Below, piece after piece: positions 50,736-59,800 of a DNA stretch of 64,000 bases. Origin of the DNA: Dolomitihabitans soli (lineage in GTDB: Bacteria > Actinomycetota > Actinomycetes > Streptosporangiales > Streptosporangiaceae); NCBI RefSeq assembly GCF_022213955.1, contig NZ_JAKNTW010000005.1, forward strand, positions 248,001-312,000, in the 5' to 3' direction. The notes beneath the pieces are model-generated. The model saw only the letters and a program-made list of their open reading frames with translations, did no database searches and was not told the DNA's origin. Numbering within the stretch: the stretch's first letter is position 1; every line of letters begins with the position of its first letter. A program made the position numbers and the translations under genes.

Positions 50736-52160
50736 ATGGTTGCGGGTTGGACCAAGCACGGTGACGGACGGCGGCTGGCTCCCGGTGAGGTCGTCAAACC
50801 GGACGAGCGGCTGACCTGGCCGCGCATGGTCGGCTTCGGCGCCCAGCACGTGATCGCGATGTTCGGCGCGACGTTCGTCTTCCCCATCGTGATGGGGCTC
50901 GACCCCAACGTCGCGGTGATGATGTCGGGAGTCGCGACGATCCTGTTCCTGCTCATCGTGCAGGGGAAGATCCCGAGCTATCTCGGCACCAGCGCCTCGT
51001 TCGTGGGCGGCGTCATCGCGATCCGCGCGGCCGGCGGCGACAGCGGCACGGTCACCGGGGCGATCCTGGTGGTGGGCGCGGTGCTGGCGCTGGTCGGCCT
51101 GGCCATCCACTTCCTCGGCGTACAGATCATCAACCGGGTCTTCCCGCCGGTGGTCACCGGCGCGGTCGTCATGCTGATCGGCTTCGGGCTGGCCTACGTC
51201 GTCGCGGACGTCTACTGGCCGCAGGACCACTGGCTGGCCCTCGCCACGATGGTCGTGACCTTCCTGTTCATCGTGGTGTTCCGGGGGTTCCTCGGCCGGA
51301 TCGGGATCCTGCTGGGGCTGATCGTGGGGTTCGTGCTCTCCTGGGGCGCGGACCTGGTCTTCGGCCCGGTGACCTCGGTGCTCCCCGGGCAGAACCTGCG
51401 TGACGCCGCGGGCGCCACCTGCTCGCCGGAGGGCGTCTACTGCGTGGCCACCGCCTTCCCGCACGACCGCGTCGACCTCTCGGCCGTCGCCGACGCGCCC
51501 TGGTTCGGCCTGCCGAGCTTCCACGGCCCCGATTTCAAGATCTCCGCCATCGTCCTGGTGCTGCCCGCGGTGATCGCCCTGATCGCGGAGAACGTCGGCC
51601 ACGTCAAGGCGGTCGGCGAGATGACCGGCACCGAGGTCGATCCCTACCTGGGCAGGGCCATCGCCGGCGACGGTATCGCCACCGTGGTCACCAGCGCGGT
51701 CGGCGGCTCGCCCACCACGACGTACGCGGAGAACATCGGGGTGATGGCCGCGACCCGGGTCTACTCCACCGCCGCCTACTACATCGCCGCCGTCATCGCG
51801 ATCCTGTTCGGCCTGTGCCCGAAGTTCGGCGCGTTGATCGCGGCCACGCCCGGCGGGGTCCTCGGCGGGATCACCGTCATCCTCTACGGCATGATCGGGC
51901 TGCTCGGCGCCAAGATCTGGATCGAGAACCGGGTCGACTTCGCGAACCCGGTGAACATGGTGCCGATCGGCGCGGGCATCATCCTGGCGATCGGCCCGGT
52001 CGGACACATGATCACGGGAGAGTTCTCGCTTGAGGGCATCGCGCTGGGCACCATCGTGGTGCTGGTCGGCTACCACGTGCTGCGGGCCCTCGCGGGACGC
52101 GGGCGCGGCGGCGAAGAGGTCTCCGGCGGCGAGGTCGGCTTCGAACGCGTGGGACGCTGA
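50736..52160 (+). CDS. NCS2-family uracil/xanthine permease
   Basis: The 474-residue membrane protein has about 14 hydrophobic segments and the NCS2 signatures: MVGFGAQHVIAMFGATFVFP at the N-terminus, SYLGTSASFVGG, IALIAENVGHVKA with the substrate-binding Glu, and SAVGGSPTTTYAENIGVMA. It should import xanthine, uric acid or uracil with protons. The following hydroxylase genes start 3 bp after its stop, so the permease and the enzyme are one operon. Confidence 0.93.
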   Translation: MVAGWTKHGDGRRLAPGEVVKPDERLTWPRMVGFGAQHVIAMFGATFVFPIVMGLDPNVAVMMSGVATILFLLIVQGKIPSYLGTSASFVGGVIAIRAAGGDSGTVTGAILVVGAVLALVGLAIHFLGVQIINRVFPPVVTGAVVMLIGFGLAYVVADVYWPQDHWLALATMVVTFLFIVVFRGFLGRIGILLGLIVGFVLSWGADLVFGPVTSVLPGQNLRDAAGATCSPEGVYCVATAFPHDRVDLSAVADAPWFGLPSFHGPDFKISAIVLVLPAVIALIAENVGHVKAVGEMTGTEVDPYLGRAIAGDGIATVVTSAVGGSPTTTYAENIGVMAATRVYSTAAYYIAAVIAILFGLCPKFGALIAATPGGVLGGITVILYGMIGLLGAKIWIENRVDFANPVNMVPIGAGIILAIGPVGHMITGEFSLEGIALGTIVVLVGYHVLRALAGRGRGGEEVSGGEVGFERVGR

Positions 52161-52163
52161 CCG

Positions 52164-53021
52164 GTGAAGCCGCCACCCTTCGACTACCACGCGCCACGCG
52201 ACCTCGGCTCGGCGTTGTCCGCCCTGGCCGAGGCCGGAACGGACGGCAAGGTGCTCGCCGGCGGCCAGAGCCTGATCCCGATGCTCAACATGCGGCTGGC
52301 CGCGCCCGGACACCTCATCGACATCAACCGCCTCGCCGGACTCGACACCGTCACGGCCGGTCCGGACGGCGTGCGGGTCGGGGCGCTGGCCCGGCACTCG
52401 CGGGTGGAGCGTTCCGCCGAGGTGGCCGCCGCGCAGCCGCTGCTGCGCCAGGCTTTGCGCCAGGTCGCCCACCCGGTGATCCGCAACCGGGGCACGGTGG
52501 TGGGCAGCCTGGTGCACGCCGACCCCGCCGCCGAGCTGCCCGCCGTACTGGCGTTGCTGGGCGGGTCGGTACGGCTGGCGCGGGCCGGTGAGCGGGAGCG
52601 GGACGTCGCGGCCGGGGAGTTCTTCACCGGTCCGCTGGAGTCGGCGGCCGAACCCGGCGACCTCGCCGTCTCCGCCTTCTTCCCGGCGTCGCCGCCCCGC
52701 AGCGGCACCGCGTTCAGGGAGCTGGCCAGGCGGCACGGCGACTACGCGCTGGCCGGGGTCGCCGCCGTGGTGAGCCTCGGCGAGGCGGGCGAGGTGGTAC
52801 GGGCGCGGGTGGCGTGCATCGGCGTCGGCGCGGTGCCCATCGTGGTCGACGTGACCTCTGCCGGGCGGCCGGGCGACTGGGCCGCCGCGGCGCGTGCCGT
52901 ACAGGATCGAGTGGAGCCGGAGGACGACATTCACGCGACGGCCGGTTACCGGCGGCACCTGGTGGGGGTCCTGGCCGAACGGGCGCTGGGCGAAGCGGCG
53001 AGGGAGGCGGCCGATGCATGA
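52164..53021 (+). CDS. molybdenum hydroxylase FAD-binding (medium) subunit
   Basis: The 285-residue protein is the CoxM/XdhB-type flavin subunit, with FAD loop AGGQSLIPMLNMRLA (about residues 32-46) and IRNRGTVVGSLVHADPAAE (about 108-126). It passes electrons from the iron-sulfur subunit to an acceptor. It starts at GTG 52164. It overlaps the small-subunit gene by 8 bp. Confidence 0.92.
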   Translation: MKPPPFDYHAPRDLGSALSALAEAGTDGKVLAGGQSLIPMLNMRLAAPGHLIDINRLAGLDTVTAGPDGVRVGALARHSRVERSAEVAAAQPLLRQALRQVAHPVIRNRGTVVGSLVHADPAAELPAVLALLGGSVRLARAGERERDVAAGEFFTGPLESAAEPGDLAVSAFFPASPPRSGTAFRELARRHGDYALAGVAAVVSLGEAGEVVRARVACIGVGAVPIVVDVTSAGRPGDWAAAARAVQDRVEPEDDIHATAGYRRHLVGVLAERALGEAAREAADA

Positions 53022-53490
53022 GATCACGCTGACGGTCAACGGCGTCGTACGGCAGGCGCGGGTGCCCGCCCGGCGGCTGCTGTCCGACTGTCTCCGGCAC
53101 GACCTCGGCCTGACCGGCACGCACGTCGGCTGCGAGCACGGGGTGTGCGGGTGCTGCACGATCCTGCTCGACGGGGAGCCGGTCCGGTCGTGCCTGACGT
53201 TCGCGGTGACCGTCGACGGGCGGGAGATCACCACGGTCGAGGGGCTGGCCGGTCCGGACGGCGCGCTGTCGCCGGTGCAGCGGGCCTTCGCCGAGTGCCA
53301 CGGCCTGCAGTGCGGCTTCTGCACGCCGGGATTCCTGTGCACGGCGACGGCCCTGCTGCGGGAGAACCCCGCGCCCACCGAGGAGGAGGTGCTGGAGGGC
53401 ATCTCGGGGAACCTGTGCCGCTGCACCGGCTACCAGAACATCGTCAAGTCGGTCCACCGCGCGGCCGAGCTGATCGCGGAGGAGCCGTGA
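53014..53490 (+). CDS. molybdenum hydroxylase [2Fe-2S] (small) subunit
   Basis: The 158-residue protein has the plant-ferredoxin-type cluster ligands Cys40, Cys45, Cys48 and Cys60. It also has the second-cluster ligands Cys100, Cys103, Cys135 and Cys137 (CGFC and CRC). It mediates electron flow between the molybdenum and FAD subunits. The last codons (AELIAEEP) and stop, together with the next gene start, form the unit of a degenerate tandem array that now separates it from the large-subunit gene. Confidence 0.94.
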   Translation: MHEITLTVNGVVRQARVPARRLLSDCLRHDLGLTGTHVGCEHGVCGCCTILLDGEPVRSCLTFAVTVDGREITTVEGLAGPDGALSPVQRAFAECHGLQCGFCTPGFLCTATALLRENPAPTEEEVLEGISGNLCRCTGYQNIVKSVHRAAELIAEEP

Positions 53491-53716
53491 CGACCAGGAT
53501 GTCCGGTGGGATCGAGCTGATCGTGGGGATGTCGTGAGGACCAGGTCCTTCGGTGTGGCCGAGCTGAGGGTGGGGACAAGGCCCTTCGGTGTGGCCGAGC
53601 TGATGGTGAGGACCGGAGCCTTCGGTGGGGTCGAGCTGATCGTGGGGGAGTCGTGAGGACCAGGACCTTTGACGCGGCCGAGCTGATCGCGGAGGAGGCG
53701 TGACCACGCGGATGTT
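53466..53716 (+). repeat. degenerate tandem array of the small/large subunit gene junction
   Basis: The anchor CGAGCTGA recurs at 53466, 53513, 53560, 53596, 53632 and 53679. The spacings are 47, 47, 36, 36 and 47 bp, so two unit lengths exist that differ by 11 bp. Each unit carries a version of the end of the small-subunit gene and of the start of the large-subunit gene (GTGACCACGCGGATGTTCGG). The first unit still has a ribosome site and GTG that open a 16-codon dead frame. The last unit runs into the real start at 53700. Confidence 0.9.
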
Positions 53717-56084
53717 CGGCGAGCCCGTGCTCCGGCGGGAGGATCCGCGGCTGCTCACCGGGCAGGGCCGCTACCTCGACGACCTGGGGCCGCGCGCGCT
53801 GGCCGCCGCCTTCGTGCGCTCGCCGCACGCCAGCGCGCGGATCCGCGACATCGACGTGTCGGGCGCCCTCGACGTCGAGGGCCTGGTCGCCGTCTACACC
53901 TGGGAGGACCTGCCCGAACAGGTCGGCGCGCCGCTGCCGCTGCTGATCCCGCATCCGGCGCTCACCCACGGCCGCACCGCCTATCCGCTCGCCCGCGACC
54001 TGGTCAGGCACGTCGGCGAGCCGGTGGTGATGGTCGTCGCCCGTGACCGCTACCTGGCCGAGGACGCGTGCGCGCTGATCCGGGTCGACTACGAGGTGCT
54101 CAAACCGGTCGTCGGGGTGGAGGAGGCGGCCCATGGCGGGCTGCTCGTCCATGCCGACGTGCCCGGCAACGCGGGCGCCCACCTGGTGCAGGAGGTGCCC
54201 TCGGCCGCCGGGCTCGGCGCGGGCGAGGCGATCGGCCGGGCCCCGCACGAGCTGTCGTTCCGGCTCGACATCGAGCGCAGCGCGTCCATGCCGCTTGAGG
54301 GGCGCGGCGTGTACGCGCGCTGGGACGCCGACGACCGTTCGCTGCGGGTCTACTCCAGCACCCAGACCTCCACCAGCGTGCGGATGGCCATCGCCGCCAG
54401 GCTCGGCCTGCCGCTGCCCTCGGTGGAGGTGATCGCCCCGGACGTCGGCGGCGGTTTCGGCGTCAAGATCGTGCACCCGTGGCCGGAGGAGGTCCTCGTC
54501 CCGTGGGCGGCGATCCTGCTCGGCCAGGAGGTCAAGTGGACCGAGGACCGGCGCGAGCATTTCATCTCCGCGGCGCACGAGCGCGGCCAGGTGCACTTCG
54601 TCAGGGTCGGCTTCGACGACGAGGGCCGCGTCCTGGGCCTCGACGTGACGATCCTGCACGACCACGGCGCCTACACCCCGTACGGCATCATCGTGCCGAT
54701 CATCACCGCCACCCAGCTGCTCGGTCCCTACCGGATCGGCGCCTACCGGGTGGAGTTCACCTCGATCTACACCAACACCGTCCAGGTCACGCCGTACCGT
54801 GGCGCCGGACGCCCGCAGGCCGTGTTCTGCATGGAACGCACGATGGACCACATCGCCGCCCACCTGGGCCTCGACCGTACGGCGGTGCGCGCGGCCAACC
54901 TCATCCAGCCCGACGAGTTCCCCTACGACCAGGGCCTGATCTTCCAGGACGGCCGCCCGCTGATCTACGACAGCGGCGACTACCCCGAGTCCCTCCGCAT
55001 GATCAAGGAGCTCATCGGCTGGGACGGCTTCCCGGCCGTGCGCGCCGCCGCCGAGGCACAGGGCCGCCGCCTCGGCATCGGGATCGGCTGCTACGTGGAG
55101 GGCACCGGGGTCGGGCCGTACGAGGGCGGGCACGTGCAGGTGACCTCCGACGGCCGGGTGCACGTCTCGACCGGTCTCACCTCGCAGGGACAGGGTCACG
55201 AGACGGCCTTCGCGCAGATCGCCGCCGCGGAGCTGGGGGTGCCGCTGGAGCGGATCTCGGTGGTGACCGGCGACACCCGGCGGTTCGGGTACGCCGTGGG
55301 CACCTTCGCCTCGCGGGCGGCGGTGATGAGCGGCAACGCGATCGCGCTGGCCTGCCGCAAGGTGCGCGCGAAGGCGCTGCGCATCGCGGCCGACGCGCTG
55401 GAGGCCGACCCGGGCGACCTGGAGATCAGCGAGGGCGTGGTGCGGGTGGCCGGGTCGCCGGGTGCGTCGATCCCGCTGGCCACGGTCGCCACGCTGGCCA
55501 ACCCGCTGCGCTACGCCTTCGACGAGCAGGCCGCCCGCGCCACCCAGTTCGCCGCGACCCCGGCGATGGACCGGCCGCCGGTGGCCGAGGGGGAGGAGCC
55601 GGGGCTGGAGGGACGCGACTACTACTCGCCGATCCGTTCCACGTTCGCCTCCGGGATGCACGCGGCGATCGTCGAGACCGACCCGGAGACGGCCGAGATC
55701 AAGATCCTCCGGTACGCCGTGGTGCACGACTGCGGAAAGCTGATCAACCCGATGATCGTCGAAGGGCAGATCCACGGGGGAGTGGCCCAGGGCGTCGGCG
55801 GCGCGCTGTACGAGCGCATGGTCTACGACTCGCACGGCCAGCTCCTGAACGCCTCCTTCATGGACTTCCTGATGCCCTACGCCACCGAGATCCCCCATGT
55901 GGAGACCGCGCACCTGGAGACCCCCTCGCCGCTCAACCCGCTCGGTATCAAGGGGGCGGGCGAGGCCGGCGTCATCCCGGTGTCGGCCGTGATCGCCTCG
56001 GCCATCGAGGACGCCGAGGGCATCGTCATCGACCGGATGCCGATCTCCCCCTCGGACCTGTTCCACCTGAGGGCGACCCGCTGA
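53700..56084 (+). CDS. molybdenum hydroxylase large (catalytic) subunit, form II CoxL/xanthine dehydrogenase-like
   Basis: The 794-residue molybdopterin subunit has VGGGFG near residue 250, the active-site loop PYRGAGRPQ near 365 and the catalytic glutamate in KGAGEAG near 754. The loop has RGAGR in place of the YRCSFR of true CO dehydrogenase, so this is a form II enzyme, and the purine-catabolic neighbours favour a purine or related heterocycle as substrate. GGAGGAGGC precedes the GTG start. The last 349 bp of this region are repeated at 61403-61751. Confidence 0.93.
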   Translation: MTTRMFGEPVLRREDPRLLTGQGRYLDDLGPRALAAAFVRSPHASARIRDIDVSGALDVEGLVAVYTWEDLPEQVGAPLPLLIPHPALTHGRTAYPLARDLVRHVGEPVVMVVARDRYLAEDACALIRVDYEVLKPVVGVEEAAHGGLLVHADVPGNAGAHLVQEVPSAAGLGAGEAIGRAPHELSFRLDIERSASMPLEGRGVYARWDADDRSLRVYSSTQTSTSVRMAIAARLGLPLPSVEVIAPDVGGGFGVKIVHPWPEEVLVPWAAILLGQEVKWTEDRREHFISAAHERGQVHFVRVGFDDEGRVLGLDVTILHDHGAYTPYGIIVPIITATQLLGPYRIGAYRVEFTSIYTNTVQVTPYRGAGRPQAVFCMERTMDHIAAHLGLDRTAVRAANLIQPDEFPYDQGLIFQDGRPLIYDSGDYPESLRMIKELIGWDGFPAVRAAAEAQGRRLGIGIGCYVEGTGVGPYEGGHVQVTSDGRVHVSTGLTSQGQGHETAFAQIAAAELGVPLERISVVTGDTRRFGYAVGTFASRAAVMSGNAIALACRKVRAKALRIAADALEADPGDLEISEGVVRVAGSPGASIPLATVATLANPLRYAFDEQAARATQFAATPAMDRPPVAEGEEPGLEGRDYYSPIRSTFASGMHAAIVETDPETAEIKILRYAVVHDCGKLINPMIVEGQIHGGVAQGVGGALYERMVYDSHGQLLNASFMDFLMPYATEIPHVETAHLETPSPLNPLGIKGAGEAGVIPVSAVIASAIEDAEGIVIDRMPISPSDLFHLRATR

Positions 56085-56091
56085 CCGCTCG
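55743..56091 (+). repeat. left copy of a 349-bp direct repeat
   Basis: This covers the last 114 codons of the large-subunit gene plus 7 bp. It is about 99% identical (four substitutions seen) to 61403-61751, offset by 5660 bp. Confidence 0.95.
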
Positions 56092-56219
56092 TCCGTGTGG
56101 GCGGGGGTCCTGGGCGGGTGACGGTGGAGGTCGGCAAGGTGAACGCTGAAAAAGGAATACAGGGCCACAAAGGGGGCAAATGGCTCAGGAGTGCCATTTT
56201 TTCTCGCCCTGGAGGGGTT

Positions 56220-56777
56220 ATGGTCACCCAGTCGCGGCGTGTGACCCGAAACCGCACGCCGACCAGCAGAGGCGTTCCAGCGGCCGGCGGGCCCGCGGCC
56301 GGAGACGGAGCCGGAGACGGGCACCGGGCCGGCCGAGAGTTCACGCTGGACCTGCCACTTCTTTCCATCCAGGTGCGGCCGCCCAGCGTCAAGCCGCCGC
56401 ACGTGCCGCTACCACGGCTCCCGCACGTCCCCGGCGTCAGCCGCCGGGAACTGGGGCACGCGATGGACGTCGCACGGACGTTCCTGCCGCCGCCTGAGCG
56501 CATCGCCTACTACGGCGGGCTCGGCGCACTCGCCGCGTTCGGCGTACTGGATTGGCCGGTGGCGGCCGCGATCGGCGCGGGAACGGTGATCGCGCAGCGC
56601 GGCCGTACAGAACAGCGCGGTGGTACGGCACAGCGCGGGCGTACAGCACCGCGAGCTCGTACAGCACCGCGAGGTCGTACGAAGTCGCCCGACGTCGGGA
56701 AACCGAAGCAGGCCAGGAGCTCCGCCAAGAGCTCCGGGGAGAAAGTGACAACACGCCGCACGCGGGCCGGCAAGTAG
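56220..56777 (+). CDS. small basic membrane-associated protein next to the P-type ATPase
   Basis: The 185-residue product has a proline-rich middle (VRPPSVKPPHVPLPRLPHVP), a hydrophobic stretch (about 103-135, YYGGLGALAAFGVLDWPVAA) and a strongly basic tail containing a five-fold six-residue repeat. ATG 56220 has GGAGG four bases before it. A protein of this sort precedes large CtpI-like ATPases in other actinomycetes as far as I recall, but I know of no tested function. It lies 48 bp before the ATPase gene. Confidence 0.7.
   Translation: MVTQSRRVTRNRTPTSRGVPAAGGPAAGDGAGDGHRAGREFTLDLPLLSIQVRPPSVKPPHVPLPRLPHVPGVSRRELGHAMDVARTFLPPPERIAYYGGLGALAAFGVLDWPVAAAIGAGTVIAQRGRTEQRGGTAQRGRTAPRARTAPRGRTKSPDVGKPKQARSSAKSSGEKVTTRRTRAGK
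56595..56684 (+). repeat. five 18-bp repeats encoding a basic tail
   Basis: Five in-frame units of the form CAGCGCGGNCGTACAGCA encode QRGRTE, QRGGTA, QRGRTA, PRARTA and PRGRTK. Confidence 0.9.
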
Positions 56778-56825
56778 GTCCATCCTGTCCGACCGGCATG
56801 TCCACAGGACTCCACCGGAGGTGAC

Positions 56826-59800
56826 ATGAGCCTGCTCGGCGCGCTTCGCCCGGACACCCTGCTGAGCCTGCTGCCGGAGCCGGTACGGAGTCTGGTGCCG
56901 CGCGGTCGCCGGATCGAGACGTGCGCGGGCGGGATCCGCGTCGAGTTGCGGAACATCGGCGGCCGGGGCGGCGAGCGGGCCGCCCGGGAGCTCGAAGACC
57001 GGCTGCGCGCCGCAGGTACACGACGTGCCGAGGTGAACGGCGCGCTCGGCTGTGTGTACATCGGCTGCGACGCGACCACGGCCGACACCGAGAAGCTGGT
57101 CGCGATCGTGGCGGAGCTCGACGAGGGCCAGGAGGCCGGCGCCGGGCCCAGTGCGCGCCACGGCGCGGAACACCATGCCAGGGCCGCCGTCAGCCTCGGC
57201 GGAAGTCTCCTGGGCACCAGCCTGGCGCTGGCCGGACGGGTCACCCGGATGCGGCTCCTGCACTCGGCTGTGCCGACCTTCCTCCAGTTGGCCGAGCACA
57301 CCCCCAGGATCCGCAGGGAGCTGGACCGTCTGATGGGGCCGCCCGCCGCGGCCGCCATGCTCGAAACGGCACGGACCGTCACCCAGACGCTCGCGATACG
57401 GCCCATCGGGCTGCTCATCGACTCGGCCGCGGCCGCGGGCAGATACATCGACGCACGGGCCGGGCTGCAGGCATGGGCGAGCTGGGAGGAGGAGTTCGCC
57501 GGGGCGAACGGCACCTACCGGCACCTCCGGACGGCCGCGCGGCCACGGCCTGTCCCGCTGCCGCCCGGGCCGGTAGAGCGGTACGCCGACGCGGTGAGCC
57601 CTGCGGCGCTCGCCGCGCATGGAGTGACCGCGATCCTGAGCCGAAGCCACCAGCGGGGGCTCTCCGTGCTGATCTCGGGGACGCCGAAGGCCGCCGCGGT
57701 CGGCCGGGACGCGTTCACCGGCGCTGTCGTGCGGGCTCTCGCCGGTCGCGGCGCCATCGTCCTCCAGCATGACGCCCTGCGCCGGATGGATCGCATCGAC
57801 ACGGTCCTCATCGACGCCACCGCGCTCACCACGGGCGCGTGGGCGCTGCACGACGTGGTCTCCACCGGCTCGGACGTCGATCCCGACGAACTGCATGCCC
57901 GGCTGCACAGCCTCCTCGATCTCACCGACGTCACGGTCCGGCGGGAGAGCGACGGGTGGGTCGCCAGGCCGTACTCCGCCGCGCGGGGGCCGCGGCAGGT
58001 CGGGCGGTGGCGCCGTGCGGGGGTGACGCCTGTCGTGGTCTCGCGGCACGGGACCGTGGTGGCGTTCGCCGGCCTGGTGCCGGAGCTCCATCCGCTGGCC
58101 GAGGCCGTCGCGGCCGCGGCGAAGGGCACCCGTACGGTGCTGCTGGCCGGAGGTGAACCGTGGCTGGCCGAAACGCTCGGCCTCGACCGTCTCTCCGGCG
58201 GCCGGTCCCGGCTCGACGCGTCGGTGCGGGCGTTGCAGTCCGACGGGCACGCCGTGGCCGTGCTCTCGCGACGCTCCATGCGCGCGCTACGCGAGGCCGA
58301 CCTCGGCATCGGCGTGCTCGACCAGCCGAGGCGGGTGCCCTGGGACGCCCATGTGATCGGCGGTCTGGACGGGGCGCAACTGCTGCTCCGCTGCCTGCCC
58401 GCCGCCAGGACGGCAAGCGTGCGGAGCGTGCGGCTGGCCGCCACGGGGGCGATCATCGGTGCCGGCCTGGCATTCCTCGGCGATCACCGCGCCTCGGTCG
58501 GCCGGGCTCACCTCGTGAGCGAATGCACGTCGGTGGCCGCGCTCGTCGCCGGGAGGTGGGCAGGCCGTCATCTCGGCCGCGAGCCGCCGCCTTTCCGCGC
58601 GGACCGCACGCCCTGGCACGCCATGGGGGCATCCGAGGTGCTGGCCAGGCTGCACACCTCGCCCGACGGGCTGCCGGAGGGAGAATCGGCACGCCGCAGG
58701 CGAAAACCCGGACCGGGGACCTTCGCCGAGCCGGAGTCGCTGACGCGCGCGACCGTGGAAGAGCTCGCCAACCCGCTCACTCCCGTCCTCGCCGTGGGCG
58801 CGGGCGCGTCGGCTGTCGTCGGTTCCGTCCTGGACGCCACGCTCATCGGGGGCGTGATAATCGTCGACGCGCTCCTCGGCGGTGCGCAGCGAAGGAACAC
58901 CTCGCGCGCGCTGCACCGCCTCACCGAGGAGACGGCTGTGCTGGTACGGCTGTGCCGCCCGGACGGCCTGAAGGAGGGAACCGCCGACGACCTCGTTCCG
59001 GGCGATGTGATCGAACTACGCGCGGGCGATGCCGTACCGGCGGACTGCAGGCTGGTCACGGCGGCCGGGCTGGAGATCGACGAGTCCAGCCTCACCGGTG
59101 AGTCGCAGCTCGTCGCCAAGACCACGGCGCCGACCGCCACGCCCATCGTCGCGGACCGGGGATCGATGGTGTACGCGGGCACCACGGTCGCGGCCGGGCA
59201 TGGCCGCGGCGTGGTCGTGGCCACGGGGACCGAGACGGAGTCCGGAAGGACCGCGAGGCTCGCCCTCGACGCGCCGCCGCCGACCGGCGTGGAGCTACGG
59301 CTGCGCGCGCTGAGCCGCAGGATCCTCCCTGCCGCGATCGGGTCGGGTGTCCTCCTGGGGAGCATCGATCTGCTCCGTGGCTCGCCGCTGGACCGGGCGC
59401 TCGCCCCTGCCGTGAACCTGGCGGTGGCCGCGGTCCCCGAAGGGTTGCCGTTCATCGCCACCATCGCCGAGCTCGCCGCGGCCAAGCGGTTGTCGCTGCG
59501 GAACGCGCTGGTGCGCAACCCGTCGACCATCGAGGCCCTCGGCAGGGTCGATGTCCTCTGCTTCGACAAGACCGGCACCCTGACCAAGGGACGCATCAGC
59601 TTGCGGCGGATCTCCGACGGACGGGTGGAGCGCCCGATGGAACGGTTGACGCCCGAGTTGAGAGCGATCGTCGCCGCGGCGCTTCGTGCCGGACCGCGGT
59701 TCGGCGGCGGGCGTGCCATTCCCCATCCGACGGATCGCGCCGTCGTGGAGGGAGCGGAGAGGCTGCGGGTGTCGCCCCGGGACGGCCTCCGCGCGTGGCG

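Noticed and set aside
53466-53716. The junction array as a CRISPR.
   Set aside because: The units are contiguous gene fragments with no unique spacers, and no cas gene is present.
53700-56084. Reading the hydroxylase as aerobic CO dehydrogenase (CoxL).
   Set aside because: The active-site loop is PYRGAGR, not the YRCSFR type that defines true CO dehydrogenase, and the neighbours are purine genes.
53430-56402. A 990-residue minus-strand frame opposite the hydroxylase large subunit.
   Set aside because: It is an antisense artefact of high GC content, with His/Gly/Arg-rich text and no recognisable domain.
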